A program made the translations under genes and the position numbers. The notes beneath the pieces were generated by a model that ran no database searches, was not told the DNA's origin, and worked only from the letters and a program-made list of their open reading frames with translations. Shown one piece after another: positions 26,173-35,449 of a stretch of DNA of 64,000 nt (the first letter of the stretch is position 1; every line of letters starts with the position of its first letter). The stretch comes from Chloroflexota bacterium (GTDB lineage: Bacteria > Chloroflexota > Dehalococcoidia > Lucifugimonadales > Lucifugimonadaceae), in assembly GCA_027624075.1 (NCBI GenBank), contig JAQBUH010000007.1, positions 1-64,000 on the forward strand, in the 5' to 3' direction.

Positions 26173-27363
26173 CTACGGCAACCTGCCGTCCTGCGGCACG
26201 GTTGTCGACCAGTCGTCACGGGTCAGGCCGTTGCGGTCCCACACCACCTCTCCGCCCTTCACAGTTATCTCTGGCTCGAGCCTCTGCCCTGCCCGCCTCA
26301 CCCGGTTACCTGACGACCCGTTGTCTGTGAAACCGAAATCGGCCTCTGCCAGCCGCAGCACGGCGACGTCCGCGACTCCGGCAACGCTCAGCGTGCCAAG
26401 CTCCGGATGACCGATCTTCTGGGCCGGCCGCCAAGTCGACATCTCGACCACGTCTGCCAGTGGCACGCCGCAGACCAGCATCTTGCTCATCGTCTCCGGC
26501 ATCGTCGCCTGGTTGATGAGAAAGCTGTGGCGGTGCAGGTCGGTGCTGATGGTGTCCGGCGGAAAGCCCTGGTCGACCGCAGCCTGCGCAATGCGCCACG
26601 AGAAGCTGCCCGCGCCGTGTCCAACGTCAAATAGCACGCCGCGCTCGCGAGCCTTGAAGAAGTAGGGCCTCACCTTGTCGTCCGGGCCGGTCATCGGCTT
26701 GCTGACAGCGTAGCAGTGGGTGACGATGTCTCCCGACCGCAGGTGCTTGAGAACCATCTCGTCCATTGGCCGTGACGACCGCGGGGACTGATCCACCATG
26801 ACGAACGTCCCGGTCTCCTTTGCCGCATTGACGCCCCTGTCGAGCGGCTCCCAGCCGGGCCCCGCGTAGTGCGCCACCTTGACGCCGACGATCAGGTCAG
26901 GGCGCTGGGCGATCTTTCTCGCGGATAGTTCGGCGCTCATGCCTTCCAGGTCTTGCTCAGGCTCGCCGACCATCCCTTCGCCTGCGATGTTCAGCAGCGC
27001 AAAGACCCTGGTCGTGGCGCGGCTGATGATGGTTTCGTTGAAGCGGTCGAATGTGAGGTGACCAGAGCCGCCGGCGTCGACGGCCGTGGTGACGCCGGTC
27101 GAGAGGCAATGGGTGTCCGGCTGGAGCGCGCCAAAGTAGCCGAAGAAGTGGCAGTGGAGGTCGATGAGACCTGGGACGACGCACATGCCGGTGACGTCTG
27201 CTGAGCGGAGGGCTTTCGCCTGGGAAATGGCCGGCTCGACTGCGGCGATGACGTTGCCGGATATGGCAACGTCCATCTTCTGACCCGATATGCCGTTTGC
27301 GGGGTCGTAGACGGTTCCGCCGTGGAGGAGCAGGTCGTAAATGGGACCGTTTTGCTGCGTCAT
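26173..27363 (-). CDS. amidohydrolase/deacetylase family metallohydrolase (COG3964)
   Basis: A 396-residue amidohydrolase-superfamily enzyme of the dihydroorotase/N-acyl-D-amino-acid deacylase-like branch. The features are the N-terminal small beta domain LLLHGGTVYDPANGISG, the HxH metal motif in VVPGLIDLHCHFFGYFG, GVTTAVDAGG, the carboxylate/lysine region IVGVKVAHY (candidate carbamylated Lys), the His in GDIVTHCYA, VGHGAGSFSW and the late Asp in TISTDLHRH. Length fits. It converges on the regulator with a gap of only ten bases. The closest described type is a deacetylase, but the substrate is not set. Confidence 0.9.
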   Translation of the reverse strand: MTQQNGPIYDLLLHGGTVYDPANGISGQKMDVAISGNVIAAVEPAISQAKALRSADVTGMCVVPGLIDLHCHFFGYFGALQPDTHCLSTGVTTAVDAGGSGHLTFDRFNETIISRATTRVFALLNIAGEGMVGEPEQDLEGMSAELSARKIAQRPDLIVGVKVAHYAGPGWEPLDRGVNAAKETGTFVMVDQSPRSSRPMDEMVLKHLRSGDIVTHCYAVSKPMTGPDDKVRPYFFKARERGVLFDVGHGAGSFSWRIAQAAVDQGFPPDTISTDLHRHSFLINQATMPETMSKMLVCGVPLADVVEMSTWRPAQKIGHPELGTLSVAGVADVAVLRLAEADFGFTDNGSSGNRVRRAGQRLEPEITVKGGEVVWDRNGLTRDDWSTTVPQDGRLP

Positions 27364-27982
27364 GTTTTCTCCTTGCCGCCTCTGACGTCTGGCCCTGATC
27401 GCCCGTGTCTGTGGTCGCAGTGAACGTACGCGCCGGAGTTGACCCCATCCGGCCCTGTCGAGAGATTTGTCATAATTCCTCTTCCCTTCCCCGAACGAAC
27501 GTCCGCTTGCCGGTCAGGAAGATGGATGGCCGGGTTGTCATTGTGAGCCTGTCGAAGGGTGCCCGCTTGCGGGCGCGGGTCAAGTCTCCGCATTCTGTCA
27601 CTCTGAGCTCGACTCAGAATCTCCCGGCTGACCGTTATTGAACGGCAAGATCCCTCCGCGAGGGCCGGGAGACAAATCGCGAGCGATCTTCTGGGAGACT
27701 CTGAATCAAGTTCAGAGTGACAAATTCTCCCTTCTTCGCCAGGCTCCCTTCTCCACGAGGAGGGAACCAGAGGGCGGTTTGTCCGGAATTCCGGACCGCC
27801 ACTCTGAACGCGTGTACGCAATAGAACCACTTCGACTCATGCTGAGCGCAGGCACATGCAAGCTGAGGTGGTCCGATAGCAGCACGATCGAGTCTCCGTA
27901 GATCGACGACCACGCGATAATTCCGGTCGAAGCCCGGTCGAAACATAGAGCAGCGGTTGAGCTGCCGCTTTGCCGTGCCGGA
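27364..27982. repeat. palindromic repeat mosaic, copy R8 (27537-27775)
   Basis: No gene is seen. The order is TTGTGAGCCTGTCGAAGGG, CCCGCTTGCGGGCGCGGGTC, TGTCACTCTGAGCTCGAC with compensated core CTCTGAGCTCGACTCAGAA, CGGCAAGATCCCTCCGCG, GGCCGGGAGACA, and an inverted arm ending GTTCAGAGTGACA at 27722. Last is AATTCTCCCTTCTTCG with flanking GAGGGAACC. Its 3' 200 bases have no recognisable content. Confidence 0.8.
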
Positions 27983-28957
27983 CTAGACCGGAACCGCCGC
28001 GTGCGCGTGGCGATAGATCTGGATGCGGTGCCGGCAGCTATCCGCGATGAGAACGAGCCCGTCGGCGCTGGTCTCCACAGCTGACGGGCGCCAGAACCGT
28101 TTCTCTTGCTCGAACAGGCCTGCGTTCTCGCGCCAGCTAGCCTGTTCAGGGTTGACGTCCAAAAACTCCTGGCACCACTTAGACAGCGTGGCGTCGCCCG
28201 TCAGCGTTTCGATGTGCGCTCCGTCTTCGGAGAACGCCTGGACGCGGTCGTTCCGCCAGTCTGCGACAAACACCTCGCCATCCGCAGACACATGCACCCC
28301 GGACGGCCGGTCAAACTGTCCGTTGGCCCGGCCGCTTGAGCCGAGCGTGCTCACGAACTCCCCGGTTTTCGTAAAGCGCTGGATGCGGTCGTTTCGCCAA
28401 TCGGCGATCCAGATGCCGTCTGCGCGGTCGATGGAGATGCCCCAGGGGAAATTGAACTGGCCTGGAGCTGTGCCGGAGGCGCCAAAAGAGGAGATGAATC
28501 CGCCGTCCGGGGTCAGCTTCTGAACACGCGCGTTCAGGTGATCGACAACGTGGATGTTGCCCTCGGAGTCGATGGCGATCCCTGAAGGGCGGTCGAACTG
28601 GCCGGGCCCGGTCCCGAACTCGCCCCAGCGGTCGACAAACTGGCCTTCCCGGTTGAACACCGTGACGTTGTGCATGAACTCGTCTGTGGCATAGATGCGG
28701 TCGTCCTTGTCGATGGCAATCGCGGTGGGCTGGGTGGTTTGGCCGGGCTCTGTGCCCCAGCGCCCAAACTCGTAGAGGTACTCAGAGTCCAGCGTCTGCG
28801 CGCTGATCCTGACATCCTTGTTACCGGCGTTGGAGCGGCTAAGGACGAAGAGAAGGCCCGTGCTGTCCAGCCGCACATCGACCGGGTTCATGAACCCGCG
28901 CCCCTGGAAAGACGCGATGCCGATGGTGTGGCTGTACGAGAAGTTCTCGAGGCCCAT
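27983..28957 (-). CDS. NHL-repeat beta-propeller protein
   Basis: A 324-residue propeller with NHL blades of about 46 residues: PTAIAIDKDDRIYATDEFMHNVTVFN, PSGIAIDSEGNIHVVDHLNARVQKL, PWGISIDRADGIWIADWRNDRIQRF, PSGVHVSADGEVFVADWRNDRVQAF and PSAVETSADGLVLIADSCRHRIQIY (each a core of repeating P-x-G-I/V and V-D/A-D signatures). Each blade is followed by G...GPGQFDRP. No signal peptide is apparent, so it probably acts in the cytoplasm as a binding scaffold or lyase-like enzyme. AGGAGC upstream supports ATG 28957. It is the third gene of a leftward operon after the DUF1800 and DUF1501 genes, 36 bases downstream. Confidence 0.9.
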   Translation of the reverse strand: MGLENFSYSHTIGIASFQGRGFMNPVDVRLDSTGLLFVLSRSNAGNKDVRISAQTLDSEYLYEFGRWGTEPGQTTQPTAIAIDKDDRIYATDEFMHNVTVFNREGQFVDRWGEFGTGPGQFDRPSGIAIDSEGNIHVVDHLNARVQKLTPDGGFISSFGASGTAPGQFNFPWGISIDRADGIWIADWRNDRIQRFTKTGEFVSTLGSSGRANGQFDRPSGVHVSADGEVFVADWRNDRVQAFSEDGAHIETLTGDATLSKWCQEFLDVNPEQASWRENAGLFEQEKRFWRPSAVETSADGLVLIADSCRHRIQIYRHAHAAVPV

Positions 28958-28993
28958 GTGGAAATTGCTCCTGGCTGTGGCGGCCCGGCTGCG

Positions 28994-30145
28994 TCAGCTT
29001 TTGACTAATTCAAGCTTGCTAAATTTCTGCTTGAGGACGGGCTCAGACTCGACACCGAGCACGTCTTCGAGGAGGGTGGCGTAGACCTGTCTGAAGTCCG
29101 TGTTGAAACGTACGTCGCCGTCCAGCTGATCGGACTGCGCCAGCTTCGGATACTCGCCGTAAAGCCCGCTTTTGACGGAGTCGCCGATCATGAAGGCGAC
29201 GCCGCCTGAGCCATGGTCTGTTCCGGCGCCGTTGTCTGCGATGCGGCGGCCGAACTCCGAGAACATCCAGATAACGGTCTCTTGCCCCTTGCCCTGGCGC
29301 TCGACGTCGTCCCAGAAGCACGCCACGGCCGTCGAAACCTGGTCCCAGAGCAGGGCGTGGTTGACCAGCTCGTTGGTATGCGTGTCGAAGCTGCCATGGG
29401 CAGCGTAGTAGATGCGGGTGCCCAGGTTGGCGGACATCACCTGCGCGATGCCCTTGAGACTCTGAGCGATGGGGTTGTCCGCCGGGTACTCAATGTCCGA
29501 GGTGTACTTCGATGGCGCCTCGCGTAGCAAGTCGGCTCCGTCCAACGCGCCCCTGCCAGTTTCCAGGATCCGCCGGGAAGGGAATCCGCCGTCTGCCATC
29601 GGCTGATATATGCGGCTTACCGTGTCCAGCATGGCGTCCCTGTTGCGCGCGCCTGCGAGGCCGGTATAGAGCCCGTACGACTCAAGCGCTCCGACCGAGG
29701 CAACGGACACGCCCTGGGAGGCGAGCGCACGGGGCAGGCCGCGCCCGAAGTTCACCGTTGTAACCGGGTTCTTGCCTGCGGGGTCGATGAGCGAGCTGGC
29801 TTTGCCGAGCCAGCCTTCGGAGGAGCTGGTGAACGGCTCGGCGGTGTGCCAGATGTCCATGGACCTGAAGTGGGAGCGGTTTGGCTCCGGATATCCGATG
29901 CCCATCAGGACGGCCATCTTGTCCCGGTCAAAGAGCCGTTTGAACGGGCCCATGTGCGAGTTAAATGCGATCTTCTCGTCGAGCGGGACCACGTTCTCGC
30001 CCTTCAGCCCCATGTTGGGGCGGAAGTCGTAATAGAGTCCGTCTTGATAAGGAACGGTCGTGTTCAGATAGTCGTTGCCACCAGAAAGCTGGATGACAAC
30101 GAGGTTCTTAGGGTTCTTGTGGCCGTTCTTCTTGTTTGTTGCCAT
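28994..30145 (-). CDS. DUF1501 family protein
   Basis: A 383-residue member of the DUF1501 family, related to the alkaline phosphatase/sulfatase fold. Visible markers are NLVVIQLSGGNDYLNTTVPY at about 14-33, DYRPNMG-like YYDFRPNMGLK, NRSHFRSMDIWHTAE, GSFDTHTNELVNHALLWDQ (His/Asp) and VIWMFSEFGRRIADNGAGTDHGSGG (given as VIWMFSEFGRR and GTDHGSGG). Family members usually carry a Tat signal; none is seen here, and the start at 30145 is well supported by GGAGG. DUF1501 genes are almost always paired with DUF1800 genes, as here, but the biochemical role is not established. Confidence 0.92.
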   Translation of the reverse strand: MATNKKNGHKNPKNLVVIQLSGGNDYLNTTVPYQDGLYYDFRPNMGLKGENVVPLDEKIAFNSHMGPFKRLFDRDKMAVLMGIGYPEPNRSHFRSMDIWHTAEPFTSSSEGWLGKASSLIDPAGKNPVTTVNFGRGLPRALASQGVSVASVGALESYGLYTGLAGARNRDAMLDTVSRIYQPMADGGFPSRRILETGRGALDGADLLREAPSKYTSDIEYPADNPIAQSLKGIAQVMSANLGTRIYYAAHGSFDTHTNELVNHALLWDQVSTAVACFWDDVERQGKGQETVIWMFSEFGRRIADNGAGTDHGSGGVAFMIGDSVKSGLYGEYPKLAQSDQLDGDVRFNTDFRQVYATLLEDVLGVESEPVLKQKFSKLELVKS

Positions 30146-30180
30146 GTCGACGCCTCCTGGCGTTCCGGTTTGCCGCTTTC

Positions 30181-31575
30181 CTAGCAATACTGGTAGTCGG
30201 GGGTGGAGACGATCAACTGGAACATCTCGATCGTGCGCTCGGCGCCGTCCGGCGTGCCGGACAGGACCGGTCCGTCCTGCGCGGCGTGTTCGATAAGCAC
30301 AGCCTTCGAGCGCTGGCTGAGGTCGATGGCGCCCAGTGCGTCGAGGCACGCCTCTACGAACTCGCCGGGTTGGAGATCACTGCCTGCCGACTCGACCCGC
30401 CGGAGCATCCGCGTTACGCCGGGCGAGGTGCGGCGGCCTACCTCGGAGGCGGCGAAGTTGATGCGCTCAAGGAGAGAGCCTGAGTCGACCCACTCTTCGC
30501 CCTCGTGCCAGCCCTCAACGCTGGGCGGGTTGAGCAGGTGCTGTCCCATGAAAAGGGCATAGTTCGCCAGCGTGGATGAGTCCATGTCCGGGATCTCAAA
30601 ACGGTCGGTCAGCCGGGCCGCGCCGAACACCAGTTCGGCAGGACTTTTGACCTTGCGAAACCTCACGGCGGCCGACTTGAAGTGGTCCGAGTTGAAGAGG
30701 GAGCGGAGGATGGACCGTATGTCGCCGCCGGTCTCCTGGAAGCAGTCGGCCAGGCGCTCGATCTCACCTTCATCGGGCTCGTCCGAGACAAAAAATAGAT
30801 AGAGGCGTTTGGCTATGAAGCGGGCGGTGGCGCGTTCACTGACAATGATGTCAATGATGTCTTCGCCGTTGAAGTTTCCGGTCTTGCCAAGGAACGATTT
30901 TTCTGCGCCGTCGTGGTCCGACGGGTCGAACCTGAACTCCATGGGGAATGGACCCAGGAAGAACGGCGGCGGCGTCGGCTTCGACGCCCACCCGGTGAAC
31001 GCCCTGGCAGCGGCCTTGACGTCATCCTCCTTGTAGGCGCCCCCGCCAAGATCATCTATGCCCATGGAGAACAGCTCCAGGAGTTCCCGGCCGTAGTTCT
31101 CGTTGGGCGCGTCCTTGTGGCTGTTCTGGTTGTCAAGCCAGTACATCATCCCGGGATTGCGAGAGATCTCGAAAAGAATAGTCCGGAAGCTGCCCAGGCC
31201 GGCACGCCGGAACAGGTCGATTTCTGTCAGCATCTCCAGCCCGTGGTCCAGCTTCACGCCACCAACGGCAAACAGGCCGTGCCAGAACAGGGCGATCTTC
31301 TCCTCCAGCGGTTTCTCGCTGGTGGCCAGACGCCACGCCCACTGCGGGTCTGCGTGGCCGGGTGAGCGTGCCTCGACCGAAGCAATGAAGTAGCGGTCCA
31401 TCAGGTCCTGGTCTTCTGGCTCGCCGTACCGTGGGTTCAGGAGCTCCTCGACCGTCGCCTCGTACCCTCTGGCGGCATACTGGTCAATCTGATCTCGCGT
31501 CGCGCCGAACCCCGCCCTGCGAAGTAAATGCGCAACGGCGGCCACGTCTTCCTGCTTTGTCGCAACGGTCGTCAT
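30181..31575 (-). CDS. DUF1800 family protein
   Basis: A 464-residue DUF1800 protein. It begins MTTVATKQEDVAAVAHLLRRAG with the family's LLRRAGFG motif, continues LFWHGLFAVG, GRELLELFSMG and EDDVKAAARAFTGW, and ends in TPDYQYC. All are recognised family signatures. It is the first gene of the leftward DUF1800-DUF1501-NHL operon, with gaps of 35 and 36 bases, implying translational closeness. The function of the pair is unknown; it is widespread in Chloroflexi, Planctomycetes and Proteobacteria, and commonly exported. No export signal is seen on this one. Confidence 0.92.
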   Translation of the reverse strand: MTTVATKQEDVAAVAHLLRRAGFGATRDQIDQYAARGYEATVEELLNPRYGEPEDQDLMDRYFIASVEARSPGHADPQWAWRLATSEKPLEEKIALFWHGLFAVGGVKLDHGLEMLTEIDLFRRAGLGSFRTILFEISRNPGMMYWLDNQNSHKDAPNENYGRELLELFSMGIDDLGGGAYKEDDVKAAARAFTGWASKPTPPPFFLGPFPMEFRFDPSDHDGAEKSFLGKTGNFNGEDIIDIIVSERATARFIAKRLYLFFVSDEPDEGEIERLADCFQETGGDIRSILRSLFNSDHFKSAAVRFRKVKSPAELVFGAARLTDRFEIPDMDSSTLANYALFMGQHLLNPPSVEGWHEGEEWVDSGSLLERINFAASEVGRRTSPGVTRMLRRVESAGSDLQPGEFVEACLDALGAIDLSQRSKAVLIEHAAQDGPVLSGTPDGAERTIEMFQLIVSTPDYQYC

Positions 31576-32230
31576 GGAGTCCTACTCCTGTGGTGTGCAG
31601 ATTGGCAGATCTGAGGCATGGACTAATCCAACTCGCCGAATTCTAAGTTCCGGCCAATCAGGGGTCAAACGGCGCCGGTCACTCCAAAGCTGACCATTCG
31701 GACAATGCGAGGTCGCGACGATGTCCGGACTCCGGCCCGCTCATCTTGACGCGTCACGACAATTGAGGCGTCGAGATCGCCATAACCCATTGTGCCAGCA
31801 GACCCAATTTCACACAGGTGACCGGGTTCGATCCCGGCAACAATCGACTCGAATCCTGCGTCGAGAGTGTGAGCGATGAGTATCGCCGGTCTACGCCCGG
31901 AGCGCTCGGCACGTCCGTAGTAGCACGGCCAGATGGACCCGCGAGCTTGAGCTCCAGGCGCCGCGTATGGCGCCGGGTCTTATGGTCGGCGGATTACAAG
32001 TAGTTAACGGCAGACCAGTCGCGAACTCGACGATGAGAAACGTCCGGACAACCGCGGTCGCAAGTTCAGGACCGTGATCACAGCCTGACTTTTCCAGCCT
32101 GTTCGACTGCGAAGCCGGTGAAACCAGGGGGACCGCAGGCAGAGCTATCGTTGAACGGTCCAGGTCACCCAGCGCGTGCTACGCTGCCAGCGGCTTCGAC
32201 ACATGGAACCTAGACGCAAAGAGAGACGAC
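31576..32230. other. 655-base stretch with no supported gene
   Basis: No palindrome copies are present. A T-arm-like hairpin, CCGGGTTCGATCCCGG, lies at 31822-31837 but no tRNA can be folded around it. A leftward open stretch of about 95 codons (roughly 31960-31670) has no start codon and no recognised motif. I call nothing here apart from the promoter region of the downstream oxidoreductase gene. Confidence 0.5.
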
Positions 32231-33304
32231 ATGGCACGCAGGATCGGCGTTATTGGCGCGGGGTTTGGGACGATGGTACATGTGCCGGGGTTCCGGTCCG
32301 AGGGCTGGGATGTGGTGGCGCTGTTCAGCCGGGACCCGGAGCGGGTCCGGAAGGCGGCGAAAGAGGCCGGCGTGCCGGATGTCCACACCGATGCGATGGA
32401 GATGATAAACCGCGATGACCTGGACGCCATCGCTATCGCCACTCCGCCAGGCCAGCACCACGAGCTTGCCATCGCGGCGCTGAAGTCAGGCAAGCACGTC
32501 GTGTGCGAGAAGCCGTTCGCCGTGAACGCCATGCAGGCGCGCGAGATGCAGAAGACGGCGGAGGGGAGCGGACTGACGGCAATGGTCGCGCACGAGTTCC
32601 GCCACACGCCGCAGCGGGCCTTCATCAAGGAACTGCTCACCGACGGGTATGTCGGCGACTTCAAGCTCTGCGCCATGGAGCTGTTTTTCAACCGCGGCGT
32701 GCCGGCTACTCCCCCGGCAATGACGTGGGCGCACCGTAAATCGGAGGGAGGCGGCTTCCTTGGCGCGCTCGGATCGCACTACATAGACGGCCTGCGCTAC
32801 TGGTTCGGTGACGTGGCGACGGCAAGCGGCAGCCTGATGACTGTGCGGCCCGATGTGACGGACCCGAAGAGCGGCAAGGTCGTGCAGTCCGAGACTGACG
32901 ACACGTTCTCATTCACTCTCGCATTTAAGAACGGCGGGACGGCGACGATGACCGCGTCTTCGGCGCTGGTCCCATCACGCGGCGCCCGCATCGCGGTGAT
33001 GGGCACGAAAGGAACGCTGTACGCAGAACAAGGAGGCCCGAATCCGGCGGAGGACGGTGCGACGATGGGCAGCCAGGACGGCGGGCCGTTGAAGGCGCTT
33101 GATACGCCTGGACGCCTGACGCCGTTTAAGGACGGCCGCGACCCGCGGCTGATGGCCTTCCGGTTGCTGGTGCGAGACTTCAACCGCGGAATCGAAGAAG
33201 GCGGCTCGCCGGCGCCGAGTTTCTCGGACGGCCTGCGCTGCCAGGAGGTCCTGGACGCGATCAGAGAGTCGGCGGCCACCGGGAAGACCGTGTCCGTGGG
33301 TTAG
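32231..33304 (+). CDS. Gfo/Idh/MocA-family oxidoreductase
   Basis: A 357-residue NAD(P)-dependent dehydrogenase. The Rossmann dinucleotide motif is GVIGAGFGTMVHVPGF at residues 6-21, AIATPPGQHHELAIAAL is the second strand region, and the EKP signature is CEKPFAVNAMQAREM at about 94. The C-terminal domain contains GGGFLGALGSHYIDGLRYWFGD (key His in GSHYID). Length is normal. It stands alone, distant in sequence from the relative at 4.4 kb. A role in sugar or cyclitol metabolism is inferred from family only. Confidence 0.92.
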   Translation: MARRIGVIGAGFGTMVHVPGFRSEGWDVVALFSRDPERVRKAAKEAGVPDVHTDAMEMINRDDLDAIAIATPPGQHHELAIAALKSGKHVVCEKPFAVNAMQAREMQKTAEGSGLTAMVAHEFRHTPQRAFIKELLTDGYVGDFKLCAMELFFNRGVPATPPAMTWAHRKSEGGGFLGALGSHYIDGLRYWFGDVATASGSLMTVRPDVTDPKSGKVVQSETDDTFSFTLAFKNGGTATMTASSALVPSRGARIAVMGTKGTLYAEQGGPNPAEDGATMGSQDGGPLKALDTPGRLTPFKDGRDPRLMAFRLLVRDFNRGIEEGGSPAPSFSDGLRCQEVLDAIRESAATGKTVSVG

Positions 33305-33645
33305 ATGCTGACGCTCTGGCCGGCGTCCCGAAAACCGGTTCGGTCCGGTAGACGAAATTCCTGAGACCTGACGCTCCCGGTCGACCCGGCCACGACGCAC
33401 CGCCTGTGCGCCGTCCTCGCAATCGAGTTGTTCGCGGCCACCTCTCGGACGGACACTCGTCACGATGCTCCGGCGCCAGCGGCGTCATGAGCTCGCTGAA
33501 GGGCCGCCCCGCACAGCCCGGTCCTGTCATCGCTCCATCCTGACAAGGCCCTGGCAAGGATTGGGGTCTCCAACTCTACCGGAGCAGTTCGTTATCGGCA
33601 GAAAGACAGGGTGTCGCATGCCGCAGTGGCACGATAAGACAGGCT
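33305..33645. other. convergent intergenic region, 341 bases
   Basis: Between the convergent oxidoreductase and anti-sigma genes. I see no gene, no member of the palindrome family and no terminator with a T-tract. Confidence 0.5.
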
Positions 33646-34614
33646 CTACCGGGGGGACTCAGAGGCCGTCATGACCTCGGGGCCAGAAAGCGCCATGACG
33701 TCGCTGCCAAACTGGCTGCCGAGCGGCTCAAGGCTCACGACTGCGCGCTCGAACTGGCCGATGTTGTCCGGCAGCTTGAAGTCGACCCTGGCCATCCCGG
33801 CCTCGTTAACCTGGAAAGTGGCAACCGCCTCCGGAACGCCGTCACGGACGAGCGAGAGCATGTACTGGTAGTTGTCTGGCGCGGGCGGCAGGCCGGAGAC
33901 CAGGAAAACAGCCTCGTCATCGAAGTTCTTTACCGCGAGTGTGCCGTTTGCCTCCGGCGCCTGAGCGTTGCCTACAAAGTAGTTTGGCACCCGGAACTCA
34001 CGGTTCTGGGTCACGTATGTCAGCCACTGCATGTTCTTGAGAGCTTCGTTGACGGCGGCGTTGACCGCGGTCAGCCTGGCCACCTCTTCGTCTTGCGATA
34101 TGAACTGGGCGTTCGTGTCCTCAACCATGGAACGCAACTCAGTCACCTGCGCCAACTCAGTCTGCATGTCGGCCCGGAGTTGACCAACCTCGGAGTCGAG
34201 ACGAGAGTTTTCGGCGCTGAATATGACAGCGACGCCGAGAACCGCTATGAGCGCCGCGGCGACGCCGGTGTAGGCGATACGGGCCGGATTCAGTACAGAC
34301 CGGACAGAAATTGATCTGCGCGGGCGAATCGAGCGGGCGTCTTCGCGCGCGACGTCGCTCAGGTGGATGTCGGTGTCTGCCTGCGCCAGGAGCAGTCTCC
34401 TGACGCGCTCTGATGGCTCCGCGTGTGTCACCAGATAGCTGAGGTTCTCGGCAGCCTCCAGCAATAACCGAAGCTCGTCGCGCGCCTCGGGGGAGACGGC
34501 GAGCAAGTCGTCTACACGCGACCGCTCTTCCGGAGAAAGCGCATTGAGCGCGTATCCCGGCAGGTCACCCCACGGGTCTGGGACCGTGAAATCAAGACTA
34601 TTTGGGTCGGTCAT
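33646..34614 (-). CDS. anti-sigma factor, RskA/anti-sigma-K family
   Basis: A 322-residue membrane protein that sequesters the adjacent ECF sigma factor. The N-terminal about 95 residues form a cytosolic helical domain (LPGYALNALSPEERSRVDDLL). A single membrane helix follows at about 113-133 (IAYTGVAAALIAVLGVAVIF), then a coiled-coil-like segment (about 135-190, SRLDSEVGQLRADMQTELAQ onward). The outer C-terminal domain, TLAVKNFDDEAVFLVSGLPP, is typical of RskA. The start codon overlaps the sigma gene stop by four bases (ATGA), implying translational coupling and matched amounts. Release of the sigma factor probably involves intramembrane proteolysis; the signal is unknown. Confidence 0.9.
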   Translation of the reverse strand: MTDPNSLDFTVPDPWGDLPGYALNALSPEERSRVDDLLAVSPEARDELRLLLEAAENLSYLVTHAEPSERVRRLLLAQADTDIHLSDVAREDARSIRPRRSISVRSVLNPARIAYTGVAAALIAVLGVAVIFSAENSRLDSEVGQLRADMQTELAQVTELRSMVEDTNAQFISQDEEVARLTAVNAAVNEALKNMQWLTYVTQNREFRVPNYFVGNAQAPEANGTLAVKNFDDEAVFLVSGLPPAPDNYQYMLSLVRDGVPEAVATFQVNEAGMARVDFKLPDNIGQFERAVVSLEPLGSQFGSDVMALSGPEVMTASESPR

Positions 34615-35192
34615 ACAGCTGCACTGATTTCGCTGCTAAGGGCATTTCGCAGCTTCTTCAGGGCAAGGCGCATACGGGTTTTGACAGTGCCGAGCGGCTG
34701 CTCGGTCTTTTCAGCTATCTCCGCCTGCGTTAGCCCCTTGAAGTAGGAAAGCTCAACTACCTGTCGCTGCTCTGCGGGGAGGTCAGCCATAGCGTCGCGT
34801 ACTTTGGCGTACTCAGACTGTGCTACGGCATTTTCGAGCGGGGAGATTTCTGCAGACTCGATGCTCAAATGGTCATCGATGTCGTCGTTCTGGCGATTTC
34901 GGTCACGACGGCGCTTGCGCAACTCGTCGATAGTGCGGTTGTGGGCAATGCTGAACAGCCATGTTGTGAACTTACCCTTGGCTGCGCTGTAGCTGCTGCC
35001 ACGACGCCAGACACTCAGAAAGACGTCCTGTGTGACCTCTTCTGAGCTAACCGGATCGTTGAGTATCCGGGCCGACAGGGCGAAGACTCGCCTGCCGTAG
35101 CGGTCATATAACTCCGCCAGGGCGTCTCTATTGCGCCCTGAGATCAACTCAAGCAGGTCAAGGTCAGCCAGCTCCTGATAGTTCGTGGACAT
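34611..35192 (-). CDS. ECF RNA polymerase sigma factor (SigK-like)
   Basis: A 193-residue group 4 sigma factor. Region 2 is LAELYDRYGRRVFALSARIL then SSEEVTQDVFLSVWRR and GKFTTWLFSIAHNRTIDELRKRRR. Region 4 is LPAEQRQVVELSYFKGLTQAEIAEKTEQPLGTVKTRMRLAL (key helix-turn-helix QAEIAEKTEQPLGTVKTR). ATG 35192 is preferred to a longer frame because conserved region 2 starts soon after and AGAGGAC lies upstream. It probably controls its own operon. An inverted repeat, GTTAAGACGCGTTAAC, lies about 200 bases upstream at 35390-35405. The regulon cannot be predicted. Confidence 0.93.
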   Translation of the reverse strand: MSTNYQELADLDLLELISGRNRDALAELYDRYGRRVFALSARILNDPVSSEEVTQDVFLSVWRRGSSYSAAKGKFTTWLFSIAHNRTIDELRKRRRDRNRQNDDIDDHLSIESAEISPLENAVAQSEYAKVRDAMADLPAEQRQVVELSYFKGLTQAEIAEKTEQPLGTVKTRMRLALKKLRNALSSEISAAV

Positions 35193-35389
35193 CTGACGGT
35201 CCTCTGGGTCGTTTTCGGCCTCCGGGGAGCCGCCTTCCGTGCGTGGCATCCGGTTCAATCTGCGTAATCCCGGGCTGGGTAAACCCGGGCCAAACTGGCC
35301 GATCGGACAAGATGCCTGCCGATTCCATCTGCGCACCTGTTGCGGTCATCGTATTTTAGTGGATTCCCGTCGCCGCATATGCAGAGAAT

Positions 35390-35405
35390 GTTAAGACGCG
35401 TTAAC
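35390..35405. promoter_or_regulatory. inverted repeat upstream of the sigma operon
   Basis: GTTAA and TTAAC flank a 6-base centre (GACGCG) in the 257-base gap between the SirB1-like gene stop and the sigma gene start. Its position suits an operator of the leftward sigma/anti-sigma operon, but no regulator is known. Confidence 0.25.
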
Positions 35406-35449
35406 TATCGACCGTAATCGGGGCCGGCGAATCGTACCGAAAATTGGTA

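Noticed and set aside
31818-31845. tRNA T-arm-like hairpin GGTTCGATCCC
   Set aside because: The stem closes on a 6-base loop, and no acceptor stem, D-arm or anticodon arm can be placed around it.
31670-31960. Leftward open stretch of about 95 codons (AHTLDAGFESIVAGIEPG...)
   Set aside because: It has no start codon and no recognisable family motif; in GC-rich DNA such stretches are common.
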